A stretch of 64,000 nt of DNA from the NCBI GenBank assembly GCA_047967505.1, contig CM106539.1. One strand, given 5' to 3'. Position numbers and translations under genes: made by a program. The notes below the pieces were generated by a model that saw only the letters and a program-made list of their open reading frames with translations, was not told where the DNA came from and did not search any database. Below are positions 46,241-59,775 of the stretch, piece by piece (position 1 is the first letter of the stretch; each line of letters starts with the position of its first letter). The DNA is from Dipteris shenzhenensis (lineage: Eukaryota; Polypodiophyta; Polypodiopsida; Gleicheniales).

Positions 46241-49200
46241 AATTAGCCAATAGAGAGAGTACTCACACTTTGTACTTGACACCTCTTGTGTAGTCATAAC
46301 ATAGTACACTTCCATATTATCAAGCTCTCTATTGGCAAAATATATCATATCATCTTTCTTAATTAATTTGTCCACATTTGTATGCTTGAACAACATGGAC
46401 ATGAAATATAACTGACTAAGTGCATGCATGTAGGATTAGAAATATTGTAAGAATACATTTCAATATCTAGGTATAAGGGTTAAGTTATTTTCTTGATTAA
46501 AGACACAAATCTCAAATTATAGCCATCATCTCTCTTTTTTTAAAAATAGTGGTCCTTGCTAAGTTGAAGACTCTCACACCCTCCTTTGACATGGGATTAG
46601 AGTGGAGGTAGTATCCATCCTCTTAGACTCACTTCTATTTTGGATGCTAGGGTCTATCGCCTTTATTTCATCTTTTTGCATCTCATGTCTGCATACGGGG
46701 TTACACTCTGATGTTTTTCATCATTTGTCTTATCTTGGGATTTTTGGTATGGTGTATGATTATAGGTGATCATTGACCATTCTTTCACATTTCTTGGATT
46801 ATGTCCTAACCTATGCAACGTGAATTGTATTGGAAGGCGGTGTTGTGTTTGGCCATCTTTGGTATCATGCAAAGTAAGGAGGTAAGTTTAATCATATGGG
46901 AATTTTGATTTATTTAAGCTTATAGTAGAACTATTTCTCTATTAGAGAGTATGATAAACATGCAAATATGGTTGCCTTGAATAAGAGATATATTATCTAT
47001 AGGGATGAGGGTCATTACTAGTGGAAGATCGAGGTTTATTGCCATCATTATGGTTCTTATCTTTCATTCTTAAGATGGAATATAAGAATGGGGCAATCGG
47101 TACTAGTAGATCATCCTATTTCTAGGTTGGATTATGGAATATGGTATATGTGAATGGGGCAATCGGTACTAGTCGATCATCCTATCTCTAGGTTGGATTA
47201 TATGATTGATTAAGGGTGTTTCTATTGTGTTTGTGTTTTTGGATGGTTTGTTTTGGGATTATTAGTAATTATCGACATTGATGGTTATGGAATTCTAATC
47301 TATATTTGAAGGTCTAACGATCGGTACATTCATAATCTGTATTTGAAGTTCTAATGATTGATTAGTAGATTAGATGCCTGATCATTTTTTGGTTTTTGGA
47401 ACTCTGATTCAAGCTTTTGGCAAGAAATTATAAGGTTTTCCAATTCCATGGTTGTGGGAGACTATGTCTACCTTGGGTTAATATGATACCTTTGTTTAGT
47501 ACAATTACCTTGGGCTATGTCCCAAGGCATGACCTAGAGCTTTCTTGCATTAGAGGTGATGATGGAACTCATGCCAAGATTGGCGACTTTGATTGAGGCC
47601 ATATATTCACCAATCTTCTAACTGTGTGTACGTAGTACCATGGCATTGGAAAGTCCAAACTACCAACTGTGATAGAGGTCTCCTTTTTGGAAGGAGTAGC
47701 TTTCCTTGCACCCCTATTGAGATGAGTCAATCCTAGCTAGTTAGTAAGGTCGTGGCTATGCCATTGCCTAATAAAAGGACTAATTGATGTTATGGCTATA
47801 GAGATAGGTTAAGTTCCATTTTTCAATGACAAGATAACTTTTTGAAGCAAGGGGTAGAAGAAAAGACCAAAGATTATCCTCCTTTCTTCTTAGAGCACAC
47901 TATAGAGGAAATTAAATTAATATAATGATCTAATTATACTAAAAGATCACTAATTCATGACCCTATAGAAGAAGATTACTCTAAACACATGCTAGGATGG
48001 AAGATAATTTAGAAATTGAAGAGGAACTGACATTAGTCAATCTAGATGTGCACTTGAGTGCAAGGGAAAGGGATGAATATTATAGGGATGCTTATAAGAC
48101 TTCTCCTTTACCGGTCCTTTGGATCTTGTTATGACCAAAACATAGACCTTTTTTGAACATTCCAAGATGTCCTCAATGAGCATACTATTTGATAGTTCCT
48201 GTATTATTACCACATTCACCTGTGGTATTGGTTGTGGTTGCTATGGGTTTTACTGAGGGTTCCAAGGTGGATATCTTGTAATTGTCAAGCCCCTCTCCAA
48301 ACGATGCAATTTGGTCTCGGTTAGTGGTCTTTAGATGCTTGGTAACACCCGTATTCTTTTGTGTTTGGGTCCCATCCTCCTCTATTTTGATTCCAATTTC
48401 TTTGTTGATTCCAACGTCTCGGTGGATTCCAATTTCCTTGTTGCTACTGTTGTTGCATTTGTTGAGCCGCCTCCATTGCATTTGCACCGATGACTATTGC
48501 ATTTGTTCTAGTTGCTGGAGTTTGTAATGATGCTTGACCGTAATTTGCTCGTGCATTTAGATTATACCAAAATACCTTTGGTGATTCTTTGTATAGATGC
48601 CACATTGAAGAAGTGAAGTGTCAGTCCATGGTGGGAAGATAGGCTTCAGTGTTGGTGATTAGTTTTTATCAATGTCGTCCTACTAGTAAAAACACAAATC
48701 TATCATTCGTGCATGATGACAAAGGGGTAATATTGGTATAGTACTACTCTTAAAAATTTACCAGGGTTAAAATTCATAGTTGAACAAGTTTGTCCAAAAT
48801 ATCACACTATGTTCTTAACAAAAATCACTAATGTACTAGTCATGGTATGGGTCCATCATTTTTCATTTTGTATTACCCCTTATCATGTTCCTATCATCTA
48901 TATACTTTCCACCATGCTATTCTAACTAGATTAAGGGTATAACTAATGTAAGATATTTTTCTTAATGTTATGAAAAACCAAATCATTAAAAACTAGTAAT
49001 CTATGTTAAAGCTCATTAAAAAGTTATCAGTAGCAAATTAAAGGATTAATAGTGTAGAAAATTATTTTTAATCTTGCAAGGAAAAAATAAATAATGCATT
49101 CATAGTACTCATCAAGGATACTCTCATAATATTAGAATTTATTCTCTAGAAAATAAGATCACCTGCATTCCTTTATCACAAGCGTGAGGCACCAACTCAA

Positions 49201-49250
49201 AGGATCAATAATCCGATCTATATTGTAATATAATCCCCCCCCTTCCCCCC
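46241..49250. other. No gene; 66-bp duplication at 47086-47210
   Basis: GAATGGGGCAATCGGTACTA at 47086 recurs at 47152 and both continue to CTAGGTTGGATTAT. A minus-strand 100-codon frame (48487-48185) followed by one with VLVITRSKGPVKEKS (48100s) faintly recalls a gypsy gag-to-protease junction, but no zinc knuckle or protease motif is present, so I make no call. Confidence 0.45.
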
Positions 49251-49267
49251 CAAATAAATAAATAAAT

Positions 49268-49309
<42 letters not shown>
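49251..49309. repeat. (AAAT)n then CA microsatellite
   Basis: Four AAAT units, then ACATACA and a long CA run. Confidence 0.95.
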
Positions 49310-49313
<4 letters not shown>

Positions 49314-49689
49314 TATCTGGAGGTATAATATCTCAACGGGAACCCAACACAGTACATCTCCTTTTCGATGTTCAGTACATGTATATTTTTTTTCATTTTT
49401 GAATTTCAAAATTAGAAAATAACAATATATTGCTTTCATTTCTATACCAATATATTGTTTTTCATTTCTTTATTTCAGTTCGATCACAATTTCAATCAGA
49501 TATGCTGTTTGAATTAAAATAGCACCAGGATAGCTTAGGACAATCACATTAAGTCCAAGCCATCCTCGTCTAGAAATTACGTGGTATATGACCCGAACGG
49601 TTCGAAACTAAATTTAACTAATTTAAGTACTAAGAAACTCAGTAATTTCAACCATCGACCTGGTCAACAACTAATATCTATTCAACCAC

Positions 49690-50180
49690 ACTAGTGTTTG
49701 AGTTGAACCAGCCACGGTTGCATGACGTTCCAACCACCGGGCTGGTTTAGTAAAATAACAAAATATTGTTGTTTTGTTGCAAAATATATTGCTGTTACTT
49801 CCTATTCAACCACACTGGTTTAGGACAATCACCAATTGGTGTTTTAGCTAAACCAGCCATGGTTGCATGATGTTCCAACCACCAGGCTGGTTTAGGACGA
49901 TCACATTAAGTCCAAGTAGCTTGGTTCTAGTGTTTGAGCTGAACCAGCCACACGGTTGCATGATATTCCAACCAGCAGGTTGGTTTAGGACAATCACATT
50001 AAGTCCAAGCCAGCTTAGTAAACTATCCCAAAAGCTCAGTCATAAACAACCACCAGACTGGTTTAGGCAACCACTAACCTATGTTGTATCAAGAAACGAA
50101 ACAAGTAAACTATCCCAAAGCTCAATCACAAACAACCACTGGGATGGTTTAGGCAACCACTGACCTGCATTGTATCAAGC
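49690..50180. repeat. Tandem repeat with nested hairpins
   Basis: At least three units contain AACCAGCCA, GGTTGCATGA and CCAACCA, then GCTGGTTTAG (starting about 49706, 49851 and 49942). The best unit, 49851-49892, folds as AACCAGCC...TGGTTG / CAACCA...GGCTGGTT. A following pair of ~70-bp units (from about 50020 and 50105) has AAACTATCCCAAAGCTCA and GGTTTAGGCAACCACT. No gene. Confidence 0.8.
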
Positions 50181-50302
50181 ATGTGTATGATGTGCTTGTC
50201 AAACATCTTGCATCCCATCCACTTTCTACAGATGTCCTTGTTATTTGGAGAAACTTTGGTATTTTTGTGCCAAAACGTCACCACTAGTGCAATGACTTCT
50301 GC

Positions 50303-50638
50303 ACTTAGGATGTCTCTCCTTTTCTTGTGTTCTATTGAAGCCCATAGACTACTAAGATCGGGATGATCATGCATTGCTTCCGCTTTGCGTGCATCTCGCG
50401 AGGTGTTGGTAGGGTTGTCACTCTATGAACTTTAGGGTGTAGGCTAAAGCTTGTGAAGACTCGAGACTGGTACTTAGGATGTCTCTCCTTTTCTTGTGTT
50501 CTATTGAAGCCCATAGACTACTCGGATCGGGATGATCATGCATTGCTTCCGCTTTGCGTGCATCTCGCGAGGTGTTGGTAGGGTTGTCACTCTATGAACT
50601 TTAGGGTGCAGGCTAAAGCTTGTGAAGACTCGAGACAT
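50303..50638. repeat. Recent 169-bp tandem duplication
   Basis: Copy 1 (50303-50471) and copy 2 (50472-50638) both start ACTTAGGATGTCTCTCC and end near GACTCGAGAC. By eye they differ at about three bases (ACTAAGATC versus ACTCGGATC, GTGTAGG versus GTGCAGG). CpG sites (CGCTTTGCG, CTCGCGAGG) are kept in both. Confidence 0.92.
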
Positions 50639-53600
50639 CACAACTCATGTTCTTCGTTCTGATGGAAATGATCAAATGTGTGCATCTGCAACTGCTTCCT
50701 GTTGCTGCTCTATAAGGATTCTTCTTTTTTCTCATTGTTTCTCCCTTTGCAAACATTGAAAAAGTGTCTTCCATTGCCATTTCACCGTTTCTTTCCTCGA
50801 CCCGCAATCTGTTCCTTGTGCCCTGACCAAGCTTTTCAGCTTTCATGTCTCATAGCCTTTGTCTACTTATCTTGCAAACCATGGCAAGCTCCATGTTACC
50901 ATGGTGATGATCAGTGGAAGATGATAATGCCAAACCAAAACAGAGAGAAGCTAGCTTGTGAGGTGAGCAGAGAATAGAAGACAACTTACCCGAAAAACAA
51001 CAATGCCAAACCAAAGATGGAACAAGGTCACATTGAGGTGCGTGCGAGTTGCAGGGTGGGGGCAGGTTGCAGGTACTTAATCTTCCAAGATTTAATGGTG
51101 GGAGGTTTGAAAATTCAAAATTTGTGAGAGTAGCAAAATTTTCAACCGCTGGTTTTCCTCCCTTAGGCAATACGTGTCAGTAGAATTGGATATCCCAAAT
51201 AGGCCAAAGGGGACGCTATTGGGTTTGATGTTGTGTATTATGAAATGCAATGACCTTTGCCATGCTTATGAGCCATATATCAAGCAAGTGCATGGAAAAA
51301 GAAATGATTCAAAATTGTAAATAGTGTTGGATTTATTAAAAGATCTTTGCACATGCACAAATTGCACATTTTCAGCTTCTTCCATTTTAGGGTGAATTTC
51401 TAGATACCAATACCAACAACTATCAATGTTTTAAGACCACCATGCAGTAGTATCACTAGTTTGGATTCCAAATTTTCAATCCGCTTTCGTTTTCAACAAA
51501 TTAAAAAGAAGTTATGGAGCATGCCCTCAAATGGGTGTGCATCACTTTAGCACAACATTGGAGGCCCATTAATCCATGCCTAATGCTATCATTTAGGTGT
51601 GTCCTTGGGTTGAGGAGAAGCTCACATCGTGTACTTTTGAATGATTACTTGGCTGCATGTATATCACTTGTAATGCTTTAACTTTCTCATTCCAAATCCT
51701 TATTCCATAATTTTTTGGTCTCATGTTCAAGTTTGGAATGTGTACTACAACTTTAAGACAAATTTTTTTGAATTTTGTTGAGCAATGCATAAGTTATGGT
51801 CCATGTAAGATACCTATATACAAAAAATTCCCTGAACCTCACCAAAACTGGCTACACCCAAGCAAACAATGACCCAGTGAAAGTAGAAGGAATTTAGTCC
51901 CATAATTATAGATAGTTTTCACCTCCTCACAAGCCTTTTAAGGGTTGATGGGTGGAGGGGAAGTTATGGAATAGGGTTTTTTTAATTGAGTCATTATCAA
52001 TAAAAAGGGGTATCACTAAGCGATGCATATGCTAACTTTTAAATTTTAGGATTTGGAAAGCATTTTCATCCTCTAAAACTTATGGGTGGCTCATTGTAGT
52101 TGTGCAACTTTGTTAATCTTGGGTGTGCCACCCTAGGTGAGTGGTCACCCTTCTTGAAGGAATCTCATACAACAACCGAGTGACATTAGTAAGAATAAAT
52201 TTAGTGGATGTGATGATGGAGATCTTTAGTGTCCATGTGGATTGATGATCTAGTGAGGATCTAGAATCTAGCCTAATGTGCTTTCTTGATTCAATTCTTG
52301 AGTCTAGATTTTGGCAAAGATAAAGAGGCCAACCAAGTTATATAAAAAAGAATTTTTGGATGAAATTGAAGTAACCTTTTGGAAGCACTGACCATGCTAT
52401 GTATCCTCTTATGCTTAGAATGGTGAACACATTATTGCCTATAAGGAATGACATGCACTACAAGACACCAAATACTTCATCTTGTCACATTATGGCATTT
52501 CCTTTCATTTGATTGTTTGTTTGCTTTCTTCCTTGACTAATAGGAGGCATTTTGACATTAGGTCATTGTTTTCAAATGTGGCAAATGGATAGCCATACTA
52601 TCTTGAGCAAGCATGGATTACTACATCTCAATGCATGTGGTGTGTTCATCCCCCCAAGAATCTTTTAATAGAGGCAATTTGCCATGCTAGAAATCATTAA
52701 CTTACATGCCAAAATTCAATAACATTTAATTATCACCTTGATGTGACTAGTGAGATAAAAGCTTTTGGTACTTTTGAGAACAAATATGTTGTGAATTTTG
52801 GGGGTTGCAAGTTATATTGCTAGATTGCTACTAGAATGTAGTGCTTGTAGTCAAACTCATGTGACACCCAATGTAGATTGGATAAGTATTCATGATTGAG
52901 TCATCAAAAAATTGATGAATTTTCTCATGGATGATTGATGATGAGAGGAAAGGAGGCTAAGAAACACTAAATGTGCCACATTCTTGGAGCATGGACAAGT
53001 AGCTATGAGCTAGAACTCGATAATAATTCCAGTATGGATCTAGTCAACATTGAGTTAGAGATCAAGTAGGAATGAGACATCTATTCTAGAATTATATAGA
53101 TTCCCCAAAAGGAAAGACAACACCCAAGTTGGAGAATTTGGCTAAAGGTGAAGTGTCCTCACACTTCTTGTAGAGTCATCTAGTGACATGTTACCTTGAG
53201 ATTTGAGCTTGAAAACACAACCATCCCATGAAAAATGGCCAAGAAAAGAATTTGAAAAAGCCTAGGAGACCAAATGAGTAGAAATTTCAAGTGATGGAGA
53301 TTTCTCATCGTGGAACATATACAAGAGGCCCCAAATTTGAAATAACCAAAAGATAAAATATTTACCATGGGATAGAGTGTGCAAGAGCTAAAGGAGCACA
53401 CCAAGATCATGTGAGATCAAAAGAAGGCTGGTAGCCAAATGGGTAAAGAAGGCGATTCCAAGATTATATGTTCATGGGAAAAATCTTGGTGCCAAGAGGA
53501 CCAAATAATGCATGGTCCAAAAGCATTAAAAATGCTAGACTGGATCCATAGGATGGACATCAAGAGACCAAAGACCAAGGACCAAAAGATGAAGGATGCC

Positions 53601-54763
53601 TACCAAAGTGTTAGGGGAAGGAAAAATGAGGGCACAGATTCAAAGATAAAGGCCAAAATCGAAGCTAAAAATCATTGGTGGGCAAGAATCAAAGAAGGGC
53701 CAAAGGAAGACTAAACGAGATCGTGGACCTAGCACAAGCACAAAATGAGTTACTTACCATGAGGAAGCTGGGTTTCAAAGGATGTGGCCTCCAAAACAAA
53801 CCATGATGCCTAGAAGCAATGGGGAGGTGTACTCTGACTACACAAGGCCAAATGAAGGCCAGTAGTAGAGACATTAACCAAAGGTGTCTTCACAATCATA
53901 GGTTCATGAAATAGAGCCCTCATTGAATGGGTTCCATGAGAACATGGACAAATTCAGAGGGCGCATAAGTGTTAACACCAAAGCAAAGTGGTGTCAAATT
54001 GACAATTAAGGCAGAAAATGAGGACTTATTTTCTCTAAATGAGAGGTGCATTGCATTATGTGTAAAATAGGGGGAACCAAATACATGCTCATTCAAGGTA
54101 CACCTAGTCAAGTTAACCATGGCAAAAAGGTGGGTTCTCGTATGTTTAAGTGCATAAATAGACATTTAGCTGTGCATATGTTATCGATTTTGGTGAAATT
54201 TTTCATCTTAACATCTTTCTTCTAAGAATTCCAGAGTCACTTCATGAAGAGGTTGAATTCTTTTTAGGGGCAAGGGGGCTTGATCGCGTTAAGAGGATAA
54301 GCGACACTCTTGTCATAGGCATATATGATGAACGTTGCAACATAGTGCTAGAGAAGCTTGGTGACTATCTCATAGAACAATATATATGATAGAGTAGACA
54401 ATCACTTCACATAGTTGACACATGAACCAACTTACCTTACATGAATAAGAAATGTGTAATTAGTTTCTTGCCATGCTCTTTTGTCCAAGCCTCCTCGATA
54501 CTAAAATGCCATATGCATACCATTAGATGCTCTAATCACCAACAATACTTTAGCCTAGAAAACTTACACATCAACAACTTGCATGGAAAAAAATTATTTG
54601 CAAGAACAAATTCAAAGATTACAACTATATTATCATACTTTCCCAAAAAAGTTCTAGGCTGAATAGTTTAATATTTCAAGTAATTCACTAGAAGATGGCG
54701 CCTCATTTCTAATGCCTCCCGCCAAATATTTTTGAGCCTTAGAATTTTCTTTGCATGTGTAAC
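50639..54763. other. No recognisable gene
   Basis: About 4 kb of AT-rich sequence. A purine-rich frame (53439-53714, 91 codons, Lys/Glu/Asp-rich) is unassigned. CACTACAAGACACC at 52456 resembles the start of a CACTA terminal repeat but could not be paired. Confidence 0.5.
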
Positions 54764-57460
54764 TCAAAAACGTTCTAAGGCATCAAATTCATTGGTAATC
54801 ATATCAGTATGTACACAAATATGCACGTTGGTATGCTCATTGGTATGCCCCTTGGTATGGTCATTAGTACATCCCTCTATACTACCTAAGACTTGATCCT
54901 CTTCACCCTCTTCAATAATATTGTGATCAGGTGATTCATGATTCCTACCTTCTTCCTCAATGTTGCAATTTCTATCTTCTTCTCTTTTTATATTGTTATT
55001 CACCTTCTTCTTCTTCCCTAGATCTATATGATCCACATCCCTATCTTTGAAAGTTTGTTTACTTCAAGGAGTAACTTGAACCAACATACCAACATCTTGG
55101 TTCATAATGATCCGGATGAAAGACCACCTATGTTCAAGATGAAAATGCCATTAGTCATTTTCACATATAATTAAGTATGTTTGAACATGTTATAATTGCT
55201 TAAATAAGAAGGCATTAGCTTAATGAACAATAGTACGTGCCTGTTCACATTATTCAAGAATAACAAATATCACTTTTAGTGGTCGAGACTTTCATGGAGT
55301 CTATGGCAAAAGTACCACTATCATCTTTCCTAACCATAGCATTGGAACTATTGTAGATAGTTCTAAATAATTTTACAACAATAAGAATAGAAATACTAAA
55401 TACTCTAAATACAACTTCTAAGATTTTGCATATGATCCCACAATAATCTAGCTGTAAGAAGAGAAGATTGATATTATATGCACTATCTTGTAAGAAGTTA
55501 GCCATGAATCCACAATCAAATGTGGCTCTTCTCAAATTGCTATGTTCCACACAAAAATGCTGTCCACATGGCCATAATGCACTGCAATTTTTGTACTATA
55601 AAAGAAAATCATTCAAACAATGAGGATGAATTTTATAGTGATTATGACCATGATTAACTTAAGCAAATAAAAAAGCAAGAAAGTTACATGTAGATCACAT
55701 CTTGTGCAAACTCCCACTCTCGCTTGGTTACTATCCACTCCATCATCTTTGGCTTTATGGAGAGCATCTTGTAGCCAATCACATGATATGTCTTTGGGGA
55801 GAAGAGAAAGATCTTGTGGATATTTTTGCATCCTATTGTGTGCTCTAAATCTCCTCCTTGCATTACTCTTTTTTGTCTTGGCCTCGTAAATCCACCTTTT
55901 CATCTTGTTGCTATTGAGGATACAAAACTTGATGATTTACCCCCTCAATACTTCACTCATATTTTTTAAAATCTCTTTTCCTTGAGCAATTTCCTCTACG
56001 TACAAATTATTTTTATGCAAATGGAGTGGCATATCATATATACCAATGATTGTTGCACAATCCAAGCTTCTACCATGCTTTCCTTAGGACTTGCTCATTG
56101 CCTTACAAATCACTTCAAAGTTTTCATAAATTGTTTTAGGAAAAAAATTCAATGACTATGAATGGTTCTTGCAATGGCGACCTTCTCCACTATGTGTACA
56201 AGCAAGTGTCATAATGTTTGAGGGAAAATGCTTCTCAAAAAAGCACACAACTTTGATAAAATCCACCCTAGCCTTTTTTATGCTTGCTAAGGAAATGTCT
56301 TTTTTAGATATCCATATATTTCACATTTCAACATAATATTCAAAATTTGCTCGTCAATCAACATTAAATAGAATATAATGTGATGTGATAGTAAGAATAC
56401 CTCACAATGCCACTAATCATGTAGATATCTTTTCTAACATCTTCCAATAGACATTTTTTAAAACCATAATTGGGGATATAAACTATCTAAGCATCCTTTC
56501 TCGTGCTCCCCTTGAGTCTTTGTCCCCAACCAAATGTGCCCAAAGAGAAGCCCCACATTCTTAAAGATATGCATGTGATCCAAGAGATGATTGATCTATA
56601 ATAGCCCCCAATAAGAAATCTTGTGAAAGATTGACAACCTCTTCATACCGAGTGGAAACATGTCTTCATTTGCTCTCTAAGCCTGAATCCAATCACTCAT
56701 CTTCAAAGAAGATGGTTTATGACCAATTTGACCTTTGTGCGCAAGATGGTTAGGCGAAAGGTATCAAGTATGAACTTCATAAACCACTTTCCTTACATGT
56801 TTGGAGTTTCTTGCATCTATACAGTCACCACAAATAGGACAATCATGGTACCCAGTTGTTTGAAGACGTATATGCATGAAAATGTCATTAGGCATGCATA
56901 GATCACATCACAAAGCATAAAAAGATCAAGTTAGGCATGCATAGATCTACAAGCACATACCTTAGTACTCCCCTTGTCTTGGAAAATCATGCGCATGGTC
57001 CACATCAAGAGCCCTTAATCAGCGTGTCCTTTTTATGCCTCAAAGCTCTACAAATAGTGAAGACATGTAAGCCTCTCCATAGGATCTAGAGCTCCTCTAT
57101 CAATGGTGCCATGCACACGTCCATATCTTTTGCCTTGTACTTACCTAATGGCACAAGGAGGGCAAGCATAAGGTGTCCCTTCTTTATTTTCAACCATGGT
57201 GCGATGTTGAAATTCACCAAAACTACACGCCATGTTGACCAGTATTCTTGCAATGTTTGCAAAGTGTCTCAAGACCTTTGCTCGGATTTTCTCATCCTGC
57301 AAGTCCTATCTATAACAAGGTGCCCAAAACTTTGGACAACTAACCTTCTCTCATGCTCATGACAAATGAGATTACAATCATTAAGACAAGCGTGGATAGT
57401 GTTATAATCCATCCCAACATTTGTCAACATCTTTTTCATTTCATCCCTTGATGCAGGCAT
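54764..57460 (-). pseudogene. CACTA (En/Spm) TNP2 transposase remnant
   Basis: The minus strand reads, in TNP2 order, VGMDYNTIHACLNDCNLICH (about 57430), then VVLVNFNIAPWLKIKKGHLM, MLALLVP and a VDVxLAPLIEEL-type phrase (DMDVCMAPLIEEL, about 57110) followed by a stop and LWRGLHVF. Next come GYHDCPICGD and SKHVRKVVYEVHTR (about 56850-56770), and HIFKNVGLLFGHIW (about 56560). The C-terminal part (55903-55613) has KFCILNS-like and DWLQDALHKAKDDGVDS. A DUF4216-like piece (55550-55254) has DYCGIICKILEVVF and KDDSGTFAIDS. Many stops and frameshifts lie between. TNP2 proteins cut and join CACTA elements at their terminal repeats in the nucleus. Terminal repeats were not found, so the element's ends are unknown. 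Not functional. Confidence 0.8.
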
Positions 57461-58759
57461 GGTGGTGGCAATTCACTCCAGGGATGGAAAGAGGAAGATG
57501 AGAATTTGGTCGCACAAATATTCCTATCCATACAGAGATTACAAGGTATCAGTGCTTGAATTAGCGATTGTAAAAGCAAGGAGTTATAGCTCACGTGTGG
57601 AGGATTGATGCGATAGTGTAGTGCATGGAGGGCAAGCAGGGTATAGGCATGGAGCATGAAGACCTAGCAAGAGGTGAAATACAATAGGATATCCACAAAG
57701 GCAGAATCTAAAAGCATGAATCCCGATGTAGTGGAGGCAAAATCAACAAAGAACCTATGCCCAAAAGAAAAAATTTAAAAAATGAAAATTGAGAATGAAA
57801 GCACGGTCGAAGAGGAGAGGCCCAATTTTGATTTTTGTCTTTCACTTTGTTTTTGTGAAATCTCACTTTTCTTTTTCTTTTTGGATGGGGAACATGTGAA
57901 TGTACACTTAAAAACCCTTAAACCATGAAGAAAAGGGACCCCAACCCCCCCTCCAGTTCTCCCTAATGAAAGCCAAGCTCGAATGATGTTTAAAGGGGGT
58001 GATCTATCCACCAATTGCCCCCTATAATTGTGTTGAGACCTTTGATTCACGCAAATTAGGCAACCCAAAGCGAATATACTACTTTACAGCAAAAGACAAG
58101 GAGATGAAAGCTCAAACCATAAGGAAAAAGGGCTCATTTCAACTTATTTTTGGACACAAACAAGCGAGAGGCAAATAAATAGCACAAACTCTATCACAAT
58201 TGACTTTTGCTATAAAATAAACCTATGTTTTGAAATTACAACAAGCATTTCCTTTCTTTTATTAGTAAAAGGAAAGAATGGAAGGGAAAGGGAGGTATAA
58301 TAATGAACTTGTCCCATTTCCTTCATTATCAGAAGAGGGGAAAAAGACTCACACCACATCTTGATTATGATAACCACAAATAGAACTATTTTTCTCTTTA
58401 CTACTTGAACCTCTTGATAGAGAGTTTTCCTTTGGAACTGAGAGGAGAAATAAATCCACCAAAGAGCAAGGTGATAAATTTACACCTTTAGCTTAAAATC
58501 CTGCACACATGGATTATAATCCAAATGTAAGGAGAAGACTCAAAGAGTATCCCATTGATAAGTTGGTCTTTCAACTTAGCAATACCATTAAGTAGTCCAT
58601 CATGACAAAACTAAGGAATAAGCAAGTTCTAATTTTGGGAATGAAGATCTAAGTACTCCTTCAAAAAGAGTCAAGTTCCAACCACAACAAAGAATTGAAT
58701 TTTCTAAATATGATAGAGCAAGGGAGGCTGATAAAATCCTTCATTGGATTCAGCATTTT
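57461..58759. other. No recognisable gene
   Basis: A 97-codon minus-strand frame (58068-57775) ends in a Lys/Ser-rich low-complexity stretch. It could belong to the N-terminal side of the CACTA protein, but no matching motif is visible. Confidence 0.45.
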
Positions 58760-59254
58760 GAGTTGTACAATGCCCATAAAGACAAGGCCAATTGAGAGAA
58801 GTTTGCTCTTGCTACATTGCATCTACAAAAGTATGCTTTAATGAAGTAGTCTTTGTTACAAATGGAAGAGAGCATATGGGCTAAGTTTGTGGAACAATTG
58901 AATGTGAAGATAGTGGGAGAGAAGGAAGGAGTCTCACTTGCGGCTTTCTCACATACACAATGGGGGAATACACACAAAGGTGGAGGCTGAAAACAGTTTT
59001 TCTCTTCTTAGTTGTGTAAGCCAAAAGAACTCTAGTACAAAGAAATAGAAGAACCCTATATGTGGGTCTCAAACCAAACTCAGCTAACTAAGGTGGCATA
59101 CTAACTGAGCCATGAACTAGAGTACATAAGGATAGATGTCATCCAGTTATTATTCATGGGCGGTGTACTAACCGCATCTGCAGCTAACAAGTCAGTGACA
59201 TAAGTGCACAATGGTCACCCTGGCATATCACGAGTGGAGCTCGATATCTCAACA
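58760..59254 (-). repeat. 3' LTR of the second copia element (left end approximate)
   Basis: On the minus strand it begins TGTTGAGATATCGAGC at 59254, right after the polypurine tract, the standard start for a plant copia LTR. The other end cannot be fixed without the 5' LTR. The stop codon of RNase H lies inside it (59215). Confidence 0.65.
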
Positions 59255-59775
59255 CTCCCCCTCGAGCTCAATCCCAATTCCTGCACACCAAGCAGGTCTT
59301 TGAATCTGCGCAACTTCTCTGCGCCCAATGCCTTCATGAATATGTCAGCTACCTGATTCTCTGTGCTGACATAAACTAGATCAATAAGACCTAGTAAAAC
59401 CTTCTCCCACACATAGTGATAATGCACCTCAATGTGCTTTGTTCTAGCATGATAGACTGGGTTATTTGCCAAGTATATACTGCTCATGTTGTCACAATAA
59501 ATGACAACTGGACCATCTGTAGATTGATGCATATCATAAAGTAGCTTATGCAACCAAGCTACCTCACATGCAGCCATTGCTGCACCCCTGTACTCAGCCT
59601 CTGTGCTTGACAAGGCAACTGTAGGCTGTTTCTTGCTGCTCCAAGTGACTGCAACACTCCCAAAAGTGAACACATATCCACTGGTAGATCGTTTATCAGA
59701 AATACTACTAGCCCAATTAGCATCAGTGTATCCATGCAAACTGTATCTGAACCCCAACCTCATAAAATAGTCCAT
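59215..59775 (-). pseudogene. copia RNase H
   Basis: Open for 186 codons. Catalytic positions fit YTDANWASS, SSTEAEYRGA and IYCDNMSSIYL; the later NPVYHARTKHIEVHYHYV block is typical of copia RNase H. It is separated from RT by a frameshift near 59760. The ORF passes the polypurine tract and ends in the LTR. Confidence 0.93.
59255..59265 (-). other. Polypurine tract
   Basis: CGAGGGGGAG on the minus strand directly before the LTR start. Confidence 0.8.

Noticed and set aside
48037-48487. Gypsy gag/protease junction on the minus strand
   Set aside because: Only a short TRSKG-like phrase; no CCHC knuckle and no DSG/DTG protease motif nearby.
52456-52469. CACTACAAGACACC as the left terminal repeat of the CACTA element
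   Set aside because: The best right-end partner (GATGTAGTG at 57724) matches only the first bases, and the 3-bp flanks (ATG versus GAG) do not agree.
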